From NCBI GenBank assembly GCA_002506535.1, contig DAXT01000005.1, positions 1-64,000 on the forward strand: a stretch of DNA of 64,000 bases, in the 5' to 3' direction. A program made the translations under genes and the position numbers. Below the pieces are notes generated by a model. That model did no database searches. It saw only the letters and a program-made list of their open reading frames with translations, and was not told the origin of the DNA. Shown here piece after piece: positions 42,852 through 51,652 of the stretch (positions are counted from its first letter, which is position 1; every line of letters starts with the position of its first letter). Source of the DNA: Methanothrix harundinacea. GTDB lineage: Archaea; Halobacteriota; Methanosarcinia; Methanotrichales; Methanotrichaceae.

Positions 42852-44051
42852 ATGACCGACCGTAGAGAGGCTATAGAGAGGGCGAAGGCTCATTTTGAGA
42901 AGCTCCTCGCGGAGCAGATGGACCGGGTGGAGGAGATGAAGGCCGGGGGGGACTGGATCGATTACTCCACGATAGATAAGATGGTCATCGGCGTGGTGGG
43001 GGGTGACGGGATAGGCCCATTCATAACCGCCGAGGCCAAGAGGGTTCTCGAATACGTTCTGAAGGACGAGATCGATTCAGGCAAGGTCGAGATCAGAGAC
43101 GTCGGCGGGCTATCCATAGAGGAGAGGGCGAGGGCGATGAAGGCCTTGCCCGACGGGGTGATCGATGAGCTGAAAGAGTGTCACGCCATCCTCAAGGGGC
43201 CTTTGACGACTCCCAAGAAGGGGGACCCCTGGCCGAACCTCGAGTCCGCCAACGTCGCCATGCGCCGGGAGCTGGACCTCTTCGCCAACGTCCGCCCCGT
43301 CAAGGTCCCGAAGGAGGGTATCGACTGGATATTCTTCAGGGAGAATACCGAGGGGGCGTACATCCTCGGGTCCAAGGGGCTCAACCTCACCGAGGATATC
43401 GCCTTCGACTTCACCGTCACCACGTCCCAGGGGGCGGAGAGGATCGTCAGGCTCGCTTTCGACCACGCGAAAAAGAACGGCATCAACAGGGTTACCGCCG
43501 TCACCAAGGCTAACGTCATCAAGACCAGCGACGGCAAGTTCCTGGAGGTGGCAAGGGAGGTGGCGAAAGGGTATCCCGGGATCGAGCTTGACGAGTGGTT
43601 CATCGACATCATGGCCGCGAAGCTCGTCGACCCGAAGCGAAGGACCCAATTTCGGGTCGTCGTCCTCCCGAACCTCTACGGCGACATCATCACCGACGAG
43701 GCCGCCGAGTTTCAGGGAGGCGTCGGGACGGCGGGGTCCGCCAACATCGGCAAGAGGTATGCCATGTTCGAGGCGATCCACGGCTCGGCCCCGAGGATGG
43801 TGGAGGAGGGACGGGCCCAGTACGCCGACCCCTCCAGCATGATGAGGGCGTCGGTGATGCTCCTCGGCCACATAGGCTTCGCAGAAGAGGCTAAGAGGCT
43901 CGAGATGGCCCTGGACATCTGCAGCCAGCACGAGAAGAAGGTAGTCCTGACGGGAAGGTCCGACGGCGCTACGGGGGGAGAGTTCGCCGACTACGTCATG
44001 GAGACCCTCCAGGACCCGGATCTGGAGGCGAGGTGGAAGGGATACCAGTAA
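42852..44051 (+). CDS. icd: Isocitrate dehydrogenase (isocitrate/isopropylmalate family)
   Basis: Oxidises and decarboxylates isocitrate to 2-oxoglutarate with NAD(P). It shows VVGGDGIGPFI, the substrate loop LKGPLTTPKKGDPWPNLESA with NVAMRRELDLFANVRP, the Tyr/Lys catalytic region (FFRENTEGAYILG; VTKANVIK) and the metal site DIITDEAAEFQGGVG. Length (399) fits the family. It could also act on homoisocitrate or isopropylmalate, but LTTP favours isocitrate. ATG 42852 is preferred to ATG 42843 because gaggg then has normal spacing. It works with the citrate synthase in this window to supply 2-oxoglutarate. Confidence 0.9.
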   Translation: MTDRREAIERAKAHFEKLLAEQMDRVEEMKAGGDWIDYSTIDKMVIGVVGGDGIGPFITAEAKRVLEYVLKDEIDSGKVEIRDVGGLSIEERARAMKALPDGVIDELKECHAILKGPLTTPKKGDPWPNLESANVAMRRELDLFANVRPVKVPKEGIDWIFFRENTEGAYILGSKGLNLTEDIAFDFTVTTSQGAERIVRLAFDHAKKNGINRVTAVTKANVIKTSDGKFLEVAREVAKGYPGIELDEWFIDIMAAKLVDPKRRTQFRVVVLPNLYGDIITDEAAEFQGGVGTAGSANIGKRYAMFEAIHGSAPRMVEEGRAQYADPSSMMRASVMLLGHIGFAEEAKRLEMALDICSQHEKKVVLTGRSDGATGGEFADYVMETLQDPDLEARWKGYQ

Positions 44052-44136
44052 GGGAGAAGCTGTAGCTGGGACTCAAGAAGGCTGAAGGGGCCCGGCCCCT
44101 CCCGCCGGGCCATCATTTCGAAAGGGCAATCAATTT

Positions 44137-44146
44137 CAATTATAAA
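44137..44146 (+). promoter_or_regulatory. TATA box of the rio2 gene
   Basis: The stretch aattataaaa lies about 17-26 bases before the GTG at 44163, which has no Shine-Dalgarno sequence. This points to a leaderless mRNA. Confidence 0.5.
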
Positions 44147-44162
44147 AGACAAATATCCGACC

Positions 44163-45194
44163 GTGGATAATCTGGCAGAAGCTTTCCTGAAACTGGATCG
44201 AAAGGAGATCGCCCTCCTCAAGGCGATCGAGAGGGGGATGCGCCACTCTGAGTGGGTCCCCATCGAGGACCTCCTGGCCAAATCCCGCCTCTCCCCCAAG
44301 GGGACGAGCACGGGCCTCTCGAAGCTCGTCTCAAAGAAGCTCGTCTTCAAGACGACGGAGCCCTACGAGGGCTACCAGATAGGCTTCGCTGCCTACGACC
44401 TCATCGCCCTCTCTGAACTTGTCGCCCGGGACGTCATCCTCTCCTTGGGCGACCTCCTCGGGGTCGGGAAGGAGTCGGTCGTCTTCGAGGCCCTGGGCAG
44501 GGCCCCCGCCAGGGGGGCGGCGGGGTCTGAAAAGGTCGCTTCAGACGAAGAGCGGCGCAAGAGCCACCTCGCCGAGGATAGGGGGGAGGCCAGAGGCCAA
44601 GATGGCGGCCGAGAGGGCGGCGAACCGGCCGGGGCGATGGAGGATCTGGGGGATCTCATCCCCCTGGCGATCAAGTTCCACCGCCAGGGGACGACGAGCT
44701 TCAAGCACGTCAGGAGGGCGCGAAGCCACCTTGTCGACCAGCCCCGGTGCGCCTGGATCCACGCCGCAAGGCTCGGGGCGGCAAGAGAGTACAGGACCCT
44801 CAAAGCCCTTTACCCTGCGGTCTCGGTCCCGCAGCCCGTCGCCCTCAGCTTCCACGCCGTGGTGATGGAGCATACCGGCGGCGCAGAGCTGTACAAGCTC
44901 GACCTCGAAAACCCCGAAGAGTGCCTGGAGATCATCCTCGAAGAGGTTGCAGCCGCCTGGAAGAGGGGGATCGTCCACGCCGACCTCAGCCCCTATAACG
45001 TCCTGGTCCGGGATGATGGAGAGATCGTCATCATCGACTGGCCCCAGGCGGTCTCGCGGACCGAACCCCAATCCTCCGAGCTCCTGGAAAGGGACATCAA
45101 GAACGTCCTCGACCACTTCGGTCGGAAGTATCGCCTCGATTTTGAGCCGGAAGAGGCCCTGGCCTGCATCCTCGGTGAAGAGAAGAAGAGATAG
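44163..45194 (+). CDS. rio2: RIO2 family serine kinase/ATPase
   Basis: RIO2 helps mature the small ribosomal subunit. The 343-residue protein has the N-terminal winged helix (1-85), the nucleotide loop LLGVGKESVV (98-107), the ATP-binding Lys in LAIKFHRQG (K171), the catalytic loop VHADLSPYNVLV and the metal-binding IIDWPQAV. Residues about 112-166 are a charged, Gly/Arg/Glu-rich insertion between the nucleotide loop and the lysine strand that is not usual. The GTG start at 44163 with a nearby TATA box suggests leaderless translation. Confidence 0.92.
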   Translation: MDNLAEAFLKLDRKEIALLKAIERGMRHSEWVPIEDLLAKSRLSPKGTSTGLSKLVSKKLVFKTTEPYEGYQIGFAAYDLIALSELVARDVILSLGDLLGVGKESVVFEALGRAPARGAAGSEKVASDEERRKSHLAEDRGEARGQDGGREGGEPAGAMEDLGDLIPLAIKFHRQGTTSFKHVRRARSHLVDQPRCAWIHAARLGAAREYRTLKALYPAVSVPQPVALSFHAVVMEHTGGAELYKLDLENPEECLEIILEEVAAAWKRGIVHADLSPYNVLVRDDGEIVIIDWPQAVSRTEPQSSELLERDIKNVLDHFGRKYRLDFEPEEALACILGEEKKR

Positions 45195-45350
45195 GACGGG
45201 AGAGATAGACGGGGATGGGGGGCAGATCAAGGATCTGGATAAGGTATCCTGGGACGCAAGTCGGATATGGAGCCAGAGAATGGACCAGAGACGGATCGGG
45301 GGTTGAAGGCAGAAGGAGAACGGGGCGTGTGAGGTGATCCCATCACTGGA

Positions 45351-47318
45351 TTGATCTACGGGGTCGATATCGCCAGCGGTTCGCCCAAGAGCAAGAGAGC
45401 TCCCAGCTACGCCCTCTTCATCCTGGCAGAGGATGGAGTTGAGCGTCACCCGATGGTCACAAGGCAGAAGCTCTTGAGGATGATCAGGCAACGGGCCCCT
45501 GATATGGTGGCGGTGGACAACGTCCACGAGCTCGCCGCCGAGAGGTCCGACCTCGTCCGGCTCCTGAGGCAGATGCCGCCGAAGACGAGGCTCGTCCAGG
45601 TGACGGGAGGCGAGAGGGCCGAGCCCCTGGCCAGGATCGCCCGGCGCCACGGTATAGCCTTCGATCGGCTCGATCCCATGGACGAGGCCGAGGCCTGCGC
45701 CCGCCTCGCCTCCCTGGGAGTGGGGAGCATCGTCTCGGCCTTCGAGGACCAGACCTGGATCAAGGTCAGCCGCAAAAGGTCTCCGGGGCGGGGGGGCTGG
45801 TCTCAGAAGAGGTACACCCGCAAGATCCACGGGTCGGTGAAGGCCCTATCCCGGGAGGTGGAGGAGCGGCTTCGAGAGGCGGGACACCGTTTCAGCGGAA
45901 GGCATGTAGAGGGGATCGGCGGCTACATCAGAAGCGAGTTCGTGGTGGAGGCGGAGAGGAGGAACGTGCACATCCGCTCGGGCCTTCGGGGGGACGCCCA
46001 GATCAGGGTGGAAGGGGTGGAGCGGGACCGGCTCAGCTTCGAGCCCCTCCGCCGCAGAAGGGGCTACATCATAGCCGGGATAGATCCGGGGACGACAACC
46101 GGGATCGCCGCCCTCAACCTGAGGGGGGAGCTCGTCGACCTCGTCAGCGCCAGGGCGCTATCCCCTCCAGGTGTCATAGAGTGGCTCTCCGATCGGGGAA
46201 AGCCCCTGGTGGTGGCTACAGATGTATATCCCACCCCCGAGGCGGTGGAGAAGGTGAAGCGGTCCTTCTCCGCCGTCCTCTACTCCCCCGGAGGCGATAT
46301 CCCCTCCGAGGAGAAGATCGCAATCGCTCGGGAGTACGGCTACAGAAACGACCACGAGCGCGACGCCCTCGCGGCGGCCGCCAGCGCCTTCAAGAAGTAC
46401 AAGAACAAGTTCCAGCAGGTAGAGAAGAAGTGCCCCGCGGAACTCGACCCCGAAGAGGTGAAGGCCCTGGTGGTCCGGGGGCTCTCGATAGAACAGGCGA
46501 TATCCGGGATGACGCCGCCGCCTCCGGCGGAGGAGCCGGCGCCGGAGAGGGAAGTGGAGGCGAAGATAGACTCGCAGATGGCGGCCTTCATCGCCGAGAA
46601 CAGGCGGCAGGCCGACCAGATCCGGCGTCAGAAGGAGTATCTTGAGGAGCTGAAGGTGCAGCTGGCGGCAGGGGAAGAGTCGCGCAGGAAGCTCGAAGAG
46701 AAGATCGAGAGGCTGAAAGATAGGTCCAGGCGAGAGATCAAAAGAGATCTCGAGATCAGGATCAGGGAGAAGGAGATCGAGAGGCTCCGGGGTCTCCTCC
46801 GGCAGGAGAGGAAGATGAATCGAAGGCTCAAGTCGAGGCTCAAGAGGGAGAGGAGGGCCGAGGAGCTGGAGGAGAAGGCGGTGGGAAGGCCCGTCAAGGA
46901 GGTCGCCTCCTTCTCCAAAGAGGCCCTCGTCGAGGCTTCTTCCCGGCTAGATATCGCGAGGGGGGATGTCATCTTCTTAAAAGATGCCACCGGCGGCGGC
47001 CCCTCCGCCGCAGACCTCCTCATAGCCATGGAGGTGGAGGCGGTGATCGCCGGGACGGATATGGACGCCAAAGTCGAGGGCCTCCTGATGGACGGGGGCG
47101 TCCCCGTCCTCTCCCGCCGGGAGGTGCCGGTGAGACTGGTGGCCGGCATCGGACTTATCGACCCCCGGGATCTGGAGGAGGCGGTGGCCGGGTGGGCAGA
47201 TCGGAGGCGGGCGAGGGTGGCAAGGCTTAAGGCCGAGTGGCTGGAGGGGATGATCCGGGATTACAGGGCCGAGAGGAGGAAGGACGAGCAGCAGAGGAGG
47301 AAGGCCGCCGAAGGCTGA
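45351..47318 (+). CDS. DUF460 (RNase H-fold) protein with coiled coil
   Basis: A 655-residue archaeal DUF460 protein. Residues 1-215 include YGVDIASGSPKSK; residues 230-360 form an RNase H-like domain with GIDPGTTTGIAALN and an acidic RNDHERDALAAA end; a long Arg/Glu/Lys coiled coil covers about 405-520; and a final alpha/beta domain follows (about 530-630). The acidic residues would suit a metal-dependent nuclease, but activity is not established. The start is TTG 45351, with a weak aggtga about 13 bases upstream; the upstream 155 bases (45195-45350) hold no gene. Confidence 0.88.
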   Translation: MIYGVDIASGSPKSKRAPSYALFILAEDGVERHPMVTRQKLLRMIRQRAPDMVAVDNVHELAAERSDLVRLLRQMPPKTRLVQVTGGERAEPLARIARRHGIAFDRLDPMDEAEACARLASLGVGSIVSAFEDQTWIKVSRKRSPGRGGWSQKRYTRKIHGSVKALSREVEERLREAGHRFSGRHVEGIGGYIRSEFVVEAERRNVHIRSGLRGDAQIRVEGVERDRLSFEPLRRRRGYIIAGIDPGTTTGIAALNLRGELVDLVSARALSPPGVIEWLSDRGKPLVVATDVYPTPEAVEKVKRSFSAVLYSPGGDIPSEEKIAIAREYGYRNDHERDALAAAASAFKKYKNKFQQVEKKCPAELDPEEVKALVVRGLSIEQAISGMTPPPPAEEPAPEREVEAKIDSQMAAFIAENRRQADQIRRQKEYLEELKVQLAAGEESRRKLEEKIERLKDRSRREIKRDLEIRIREKEIERLRGLLRQERKMNRRLKSRLKRERRAEELEEKAVGRPVKEVASFSKEALVEASSRLDIARGDVIFLKDATGGGPSAADLLIAMEVEAVIAGTDMDAKVEGLLMDGGVPVLSRREVPVRLVAGIGLIDPRDLEEAVAGWADRRRARVARLKAEWLEGMIRDYRAERRKDEQQRRKAAEG

Positions 47319-47386
47319 GGGGAAGGTCCTCCCCAGAAGCGAGGGGAGCGTTTTTAAAGATTACATATCATCACAGCCTTCCAACC

Positions 47387-48280
47387 ATGCTCTCCGATGA
47401 GATATTGAGGTTGAAGGAGGAGAAGAACGCCGTCATCCTCGCCCACAACTACCAGCCCGCTGAGGTCCAGGACGTCGCCGACCTTCTGGGAGACTCCCTG
47501 GAGCTCTCCCGGGCCGCCACCAGGGAAGAGGCGGATCTGATCGTCTTCTGCGGCGTCGACTTCATGGCCCAGACGGCGGCGATCCTCTCCCCCGATAAGA
47601 GGGTGATCCTCCCCGAGGCCGGGGCCTGCTGCCCCATGGCCCAGATGATAACGGCCCGGGATCTCAAGAGGTTCAGGGAAGATGATCCCCAAGCCGCCAT
47701 CGTCTGCTACGTCAACTCCTCCGCCGAGGTGAAGGCGGAGAGCGACATCTGTTGCACCTCCGCCAACGGGATCGAGGTCGTCGCCTCCCTCGCGGAGGAC
47801 CGGGTCCTCTTCGTCCCCGATAGAAACCTCGGAAGGTACGTAGCCAGGTTCACAGATAAGGAGATCATCCCCTGGGACGGCTACTGCTACGTCCACGACC
47901 GGTACACCGTCGAGGACGTCCGCCGGGCCAAGGCGCTCCACCCCGGAGCCGAGCTCCTCGTCCATCCCGAGTGCAGGCCCGAGGTGATCGACCTCGCCGA
48001 CGGCGTCTACAGCACCTCGGGGATCGCTAGACGGGCGAAGGAGAGCCCCGCTCGAAAGTTCATCATCGGGACGGAGGTGGGAATGAACCACAGGCTCTTT
48101 CGGGAGAACCCGGGAAAGGAGTTTTATCCCTTGAGCGAGGGGGCGGTCTGCGCCGACATGAAGAAGACTACCCTGGAGAAGGTCCTCTCGGCCCTCCTGA
48201 CCCTGGAGCCGAGGGTCGTCGTCCCCGAAAAGATCGCGGACCGGGCGCGAACCGCCATCGAGAGGATGCTGGCCGTCTAG
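47387..48280 (+). CDS. nadA: Quinolinate synthase
   Basis: Condenses iminoaspartate with dihydroxyacetone phosphate to quinolinate in NAD synthesis. The 297-residue protein has the NYQPAEVQDVAD loop, SPDKRVILPEAGACCPM, a HPEC segment (196) and the EGAVCADMKKTTL end. Three cysteines that match the [4Fe-4S] ligands are C82 (or C81), C167 (GYCYVH) and C255. ATG 47387 has no Shine-Dalgarno sequence; a tttttaaag stretch lies 30-40 bases upstream, so the mRNA is probably leaderless. nadB and nadC are not in the window. Confidence 0.95.
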   Translation: MLSDEILRLKEEKNAVILAHNYQPAEVQDVADLLGDSLELSRAATREEADLIVFCGVDFMAQTAAILSPDKRVILPEAGACCPMAQMITARDLKRFREDDPQAAIVCYVNSSAEVKAESDICCTSANGIEVVASLAEDRVLFVPDRNLGRYVARFTDKEIIPWDGYCYVHDRYTVEDVRRAKALHPGAELLVHPECRPEVIDLADGVYSTSGIARRAKESPARKFIIGTEVGMNHRLFRENPGKEFYPLSEGAVCADMKKTTLEKVLSALLTLEPRVVVPEKIADRARTAIERMLAV

Positions 48281-48403
48281 AGATGGGCACCCTCGGGACC
48301 AAAACTATTATAGGAGCGGACGGTCATCCAGGTTAATCGCTTCCCCCTTTAATTGGAACCCCTGGTTGAGGGGGTCCTGTAAAAGAGGCGTGAGCAAAGA
48401 GAG

Positions 48404-48583
48404 GTGATCTCCATCATCCGATATATCAACGCCCATCAGCTCCGGTATCCTCTGATGGCGGCGAGCGTTCTTTTGCTCTTGGCGGCCGTATATAGCGATG
48501 CGAACAGGTTGGCGATAGAGCCCCTGGTAGAGATCGCAGCGATGATCCTCATCATCACCACCGCCGCTGCCTGGCGGAGGTGA
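48404..48583 (+). CDS. 59-aa membrane protein
   Basis: A GTG-started frame with a short polar N-terminus and two membrane helices (LMAASVLLLLAAVYS; IAAMILIITTAAAW), ending WRR. Codon use matches the neighbours. The start has agagag immediately before it, which is weak. Such two-helix proteins are common in archaeal genomes and often unannotated. Family and function unknown. Confidence 0.5.
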   Translation: MISIIRYINAHQLRYPLMAASVLLLLAAVYSDANRLAIEPLVEIAAMILIITTAAAWRR

Positions 48584-48616
48584 GTTCCAAGCTCCCGGCA
48601 GAGTTAATCTATCTCT

Positions 48617-48781
48617 TCACTCGACCTTTCGATAACGCCGCCCTCCATCATCAGTGGGGTCCCTGCGGCATCTCCTCTCTTTTGCCTTCTTACCCTCCCG
48701 ATCCCCCTCCTCCTCCAGAGGCTCCTCGAGGGAGTCGCAAAGCTCAGCTTCGCAGATATCCGGCATCTCCTGCCATTTCAT
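48617..48781 (-). CDS. Possible small charged protein, 54 aa
   Basis: ATG 48781 to TGA 48617 encodes MKWQEMPDICEAELCDSLEE and a Glu/Lys/Arg-rich second half with three cysteines in all. It overlaps the end of the 48744-49310 gene by 38 bases in another frame. The sequence looks more natural than the overlapping end of its neighbour, so it could instead be the true C-terminus of that gene after a frameshift near 48800. Confidence 0.35.
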   Translation of the reverse strand: MKWQEMPDICEAELCDSLEEPLEEEGDREGKKAKERRCRRDPTDDGGRRYRKVE

Positions 48782-49310
48782 CGTCTTGCAGTATTCTTCC
48801 TCTATCCCGCCACCCCTCCAGGAGGCGGGCCAGATCCCTCGCCATCCCGGCCGCCTCCCCGATCCGGTCTTCGGTCGCCAGACCCCGGGGCCGGACCTCC
48901 GCCTCGAGCCAGGGGGCAAGATCGGAGAAGAAGCGCGAGAGCCTCCCGGAGGCGAGGGCCTCGGCTAGGCCCAGGGGGTCGAGGACGCATTCGGCCGCCA
49001 CCTCGCCCGTCTGCGACCAGCGGCCTCTGGACCCCAGGGCGTCGCCTGCGGGGCCGCCGTAGGCGAGGGTCAGGTGCCAAGAGACCGTACCCATCGGATC
49101 GCGATCGACCCTGAAGGGGACGGGGTCTTCGCGGTCGATCCTCTCGCACTCCAAACCGGCGGGTCCGGCCCGGACGACCTCCACGAGGAGGAGGCCTCCG
49201 ATCCCGTCGGCCCATCTTCTAATCGCCTCATCGAGGGCGAGGATCTCCTCAAAGGTCTGACGGGGTCCCCCGGCACCATCGATAAGCTTCGCCTCTCCCG
49301 ACCCGTCCAT
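48744..49310 (-). CDS. Hypothetical protein, 188 aa
   Basis: A soluble protein, mostly helical, with AIRRWADGIGGLLLVEVVRA, VSWHLTLAYGG, and a second half rich in Arg/Ala/Leu/Glu (VLDPLGLAEALASGRLSRFF; GMARDLARLLEGWR). No family was recognised. The last about 15 residues (DDEMAGDAGYLRS) are overlapped by another, better-looking frame, so the exact end is uncertain. ATG 49310 has ggag about ten bases upstream. Confidence 0.7.
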   Translation of the reverse strand: MDGSGEAKLIDGAGGPRQTFEEILALDEAIRRWADGIGGLLLVEVVRAGPAGLECERIDREDPVPFRVDRDPMGTVSWHLTLAYGGPAGDALGSRGRWSQTGEVAAECVLDPLGLAEALASGRLSRFFSDLAPWLEAEVRPRGLATEDRIGEAAGMARDLARLLEGWRDRGRILQDDEMAGDAGYLRS

Positions 49311-49509
49311 CTCCCTCAGATCTCCTGCAGCCTTCCAAGGACCGTCCCTCGGAGATAAAGGTATCTTGAAGGATGGGTAGCGGGGATGCTGGATGGTCCC
49401 GCAGGGATCTCGTAAGAAGTTCTGGGGGCGGCGCTAGGTGGGGGCTAAAGGGTTGGGGAGAGAAGGCCACCGCAAAGCCTATTATCGTCGAGAATATCTC
49501 CGGCCATCT

Positions 49510-50478
49510 ATGGCAAATCTCAACGTGGCGATCGTCGGCCCCCCGGGGTATGCAAAGGAGGTCGGCAAGAAGGGGACCTCCACCGACATCACCTTCTACA
49601 ACCTCAAACGGGGCGAGAGCACCGTCACCATCGTCGAGCCGACCCGGTATCCGGAGAGGCTCGCTCCCCTCTTCTTCGCGGCCTGCCTCGCCGGAAAGGC
49701 GGTCGTCGTCGTAGACGAGATCGACGCCTCCTTCGGCGAGTCGGTCATCATGCTCCAGGCTCTCGCGATAAAAGAGGGGTACATGATCCTTCGTAACTAC
49801 ATCGACCGGAGCCGGATAGCGCCTATAATAAAAGGGACGGTCCTGGAGGGGTACGAAGAGATCGAAGACGACCCCATCGCCCTCCGGGAGAGGCTTCTTT
49901 GCGAGGCGGACCGGATCGCCGACGAGCCCCCCTCCCCCGAGGAGAAGGGAGGCGCGATCCCCATCGACCACTTCTTCAACGTCCGGGGGATCGGGACGGT
50001 CGTCCTCGGGACCGTCGCCGGAGGGGTCGTAAGAAAACACGAAACGGTGAAGGTCCTCCCCGGCGAGAGGACCGCCCTGGTCAGGTCTATCCAGAAGCAC
50101 GACGACGACTTCGACTGGGCCCGGGCCGGGGACAGGGCGGGGATCGCCCTCAAGAACATCGAGGCCGAGGAGCTGGACCGGGGCGACGTCCTGTCCAGCG
50201 ACGGATCCCTCAAATCGGAATCGAGTATATCGGCCAGGGCCGAGCTGATCCGCTACTGGCCTGCTCCCTTGAAGGAGGGGATGGTTCTGCATATAGGCCA
50301 CTGGATGCAGTTTCTCCCCGGGAGGGTCGCCTCCGTCGAGGCCGGCGACGACTGGAGGAGGCCGCTTCTCAATCTGGAGCTGGAGAAGCCCCTCGTCTAC
50401 CAGCCCGGCGATCGGGCCGTCATCTGCCAGCTGGAGGGGAGCAAGCTACGGATCGCCGGGACGGTGGTCCTCCCCTGA
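49510..50478 (+). CDS. EF-Tu/SelB-like protein with an altered GTPase domain
   Basis: A 322-residue protein. The N-terminal part keeps the shape of a small GTPase (NVAIVGPPGYAKEVGKKGTS as a modified P-loop, then ITFYNLKRGESTVTIVEP) but lacks the NKxD guanine motif and normal switch DxPGH. Residues about 155-235 are an EF-Tu domain-2 barrel (FFNVRGIGTVVLGTVAGGVV; DRAGIALKNIEAEELDRGDV), and a domain-3-like end follows. Methanogens carry such paralogues of SelB/eIF2-gamma with no assigned role. ATG 49510 starts the conserved part; the longer open frame upstream is unrelated. Confidence 0.85.
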   Translation: MANLNVAIVGPPGYAKEVGKKGTSTDITFYNLKRGESTVTIVEPTRYPERLAPLFFAACLAGKAVVVVDEIDASFGESVIMLQALAIKEGYMILRNYIDRSRIAPIIKGTVLEGYEEIEDDPIALRERLLCEADRIADEPPSPEEKGGAIPIDHFFNVRGIGTVVLGTVAGGVVRKHETVKVLPGERTALVRSIQKHDDDFDWARAGDRAGIALKNIEAEELDRGDVLSSDGSLKSESSISARAELIRYWPAPLKEGMVLHIGHWMQFLPGRVASVEAGDDWRRPLLNLELEKPLVYQPGDRAVICQLEGSKLRIAGTVVLP

Positions 50479-50533
50479 GACCTCTCTCGCCTTTTGCCCC
50501 TTTTAGATCTCGATAGAGGCCCTTCGGCTCGCC

Positions 50534-50854
50534 TCACTCCACCAGGACGGCGGTCCCGGAGGCGGAGACCATCAGCATCCCGCCGTTCTGCCCCAGGGTC
50601 TCGTAGTCGAGGTCGACGCTGAGGACGGCGTTGGCGCCGAGCCTCTTTGCCTCCTCCTCCATCTCGGAGAGGGCGATCTCCTTCGCCCGCCGCAGCTCCT
50701 TCTCGTAGGCCCCCGACCTTCCGCCGACGATGTCCCTGATCCCGGCGAAGATGTCTTTGAAGATGTTGGCGCCGAGGATCGCCTCGCCGCTTACGATCCC
50801 GAAGTACTTCACTATGCGTCTTCCTTCAACGGTGGGTGTCGTCGATATCAACAT
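50534..50854 (-). CDS. YbjQ/UPF0145 family protein
   Basis: A 106-residue protein of the YbjQ (DUF74) family: TTPTVEGRRIVKYFGIVSGE, then RAKEIALSEMEEEAKRLGAN and AVLSVDLDYETLG. The family forms pentameric rings; heavy-metal binding was proposed but its role is not established. It is the last gene before the AT-rich island. Start is ATG 50854. Confidence 0.92.
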   Translation of the reverse strand: MLISTTPTVEGRRIVKYFGIVSGEAILGANIFKDIFAGIRDIVGGRSGAYEKELRRAKEIALSEMEEEAKRLGANAVLSVDLDYETLGQNGGMLMVSASGTAVLVE

Positions 50855-51093
50855 GGTCTCACTTCCGAAGCTAGAAACTATCTTTATCTTAGTTTATCTG
50901 TCGATGGATATTTGTGTTTTTTAATGCTTATTTAGCTTGCGACCGGTAAAAATCCCAGAATGAGATTGCATAATAGGATATTAACACTTTTAAAAGATAA
51001 TATTTATTATAGGTCGAACATCAACTCGGGAAGTTTTGATAACCGTAACTATTAAATATCATTAATTAGTAACACTGTATAAGGAGGTCTGTA

Positions 51094-51582
51094 ATGAAAG
51101 ACAAAGTTTTCACGCCTGGAGAGTTAACAGACGAAATAGTTGCTCTATTGCTAAAAGAGTCAGAGCAATTGGATAAAGATTTTTTGGCTGAAGTTGTTAC
51201 CAAAGGGCCTGTGGTATCTAAAGGATTTCCTCAGCAAAGTAGAATACTTGTAAGGAATCCCAATAAGAACCATATTGTATCTGTTAAAATCTCGGTTCCT
51301 TTTCCATTCCAGCAAATTGAGCTAGACCATGTTGATCCAACTGGTGGAGTTACATATACTTCTTTCTCTGTTATATTCTTAACATTTAGGCAAATTTATA
51401 GTGATCCGATGCTGATTGTCCAAAATCTGTCTACGATGGCGAGTTTGCGTGTATTCATAGTGGACTATAGCGAAAATAGTCAGTCATATAAGTTTATTAT
51501 TGGACCTCAAGAATCAGGACAGATTTGGTTAGATAAAAACGACCAAGCCATCGTTATACCAAGTCATTATGGGGATAAATAA
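51094..51582 (+). CDS. Orphan hypothetical protein in AT-rich island
   Basis: A 162-residue protein without signal peptide or membrane helix. The first 50 residues are helical (ELTDEIVALLLKESEQLDKD), the rest beta-rich (QSRILVRNPNKNHIVSVKIS; LRVFIVDYSENSQSYKFIIG). ATG 51094 has a strong ribosome-binding sequence (aaggaggt, six to seven bases upstream). AT-rich codon use shows it is foreign. A poly-T run (51606-51614) after it may end its mRNA. No family was recognised. Confidence 0.75.
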   Translation: MKDKVFTPGELTDEIVALLLKESEQLDKDFLAEVVTKGPVVSKGFPQQSRILVRNPNKNHIVSVKISVPFPFQQIELDHVDPTGGVTYTSFSVIFLTFRQIYSDPMLIVQNLSTMASLRVFIVDYSENSQSYKFIIGPQESGQIWLDKNDQAIVIPSHYGDK

Positions 51583-51652
51583 TTTTGCCCCATATTTTGA
51601 TACAGTTTTTTTTTCGCATGAGAAAGTAAAATAAATTGTACCCTAGGATAAT

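Noticed and set aside
44541..45830. 429-codon minus-strand frame across rio2 and DUF460
   Set aside because: Both plus-strand genes show complete family motifs; the frame is a shadow.
49249..50301. 350-codon minus-strand frame opposite the EF-Tu-like gene
   Set aside because: The plus-strand gene has EF-Tu domain 2 motifs; this frame is compositionally biased and lacks start signals.
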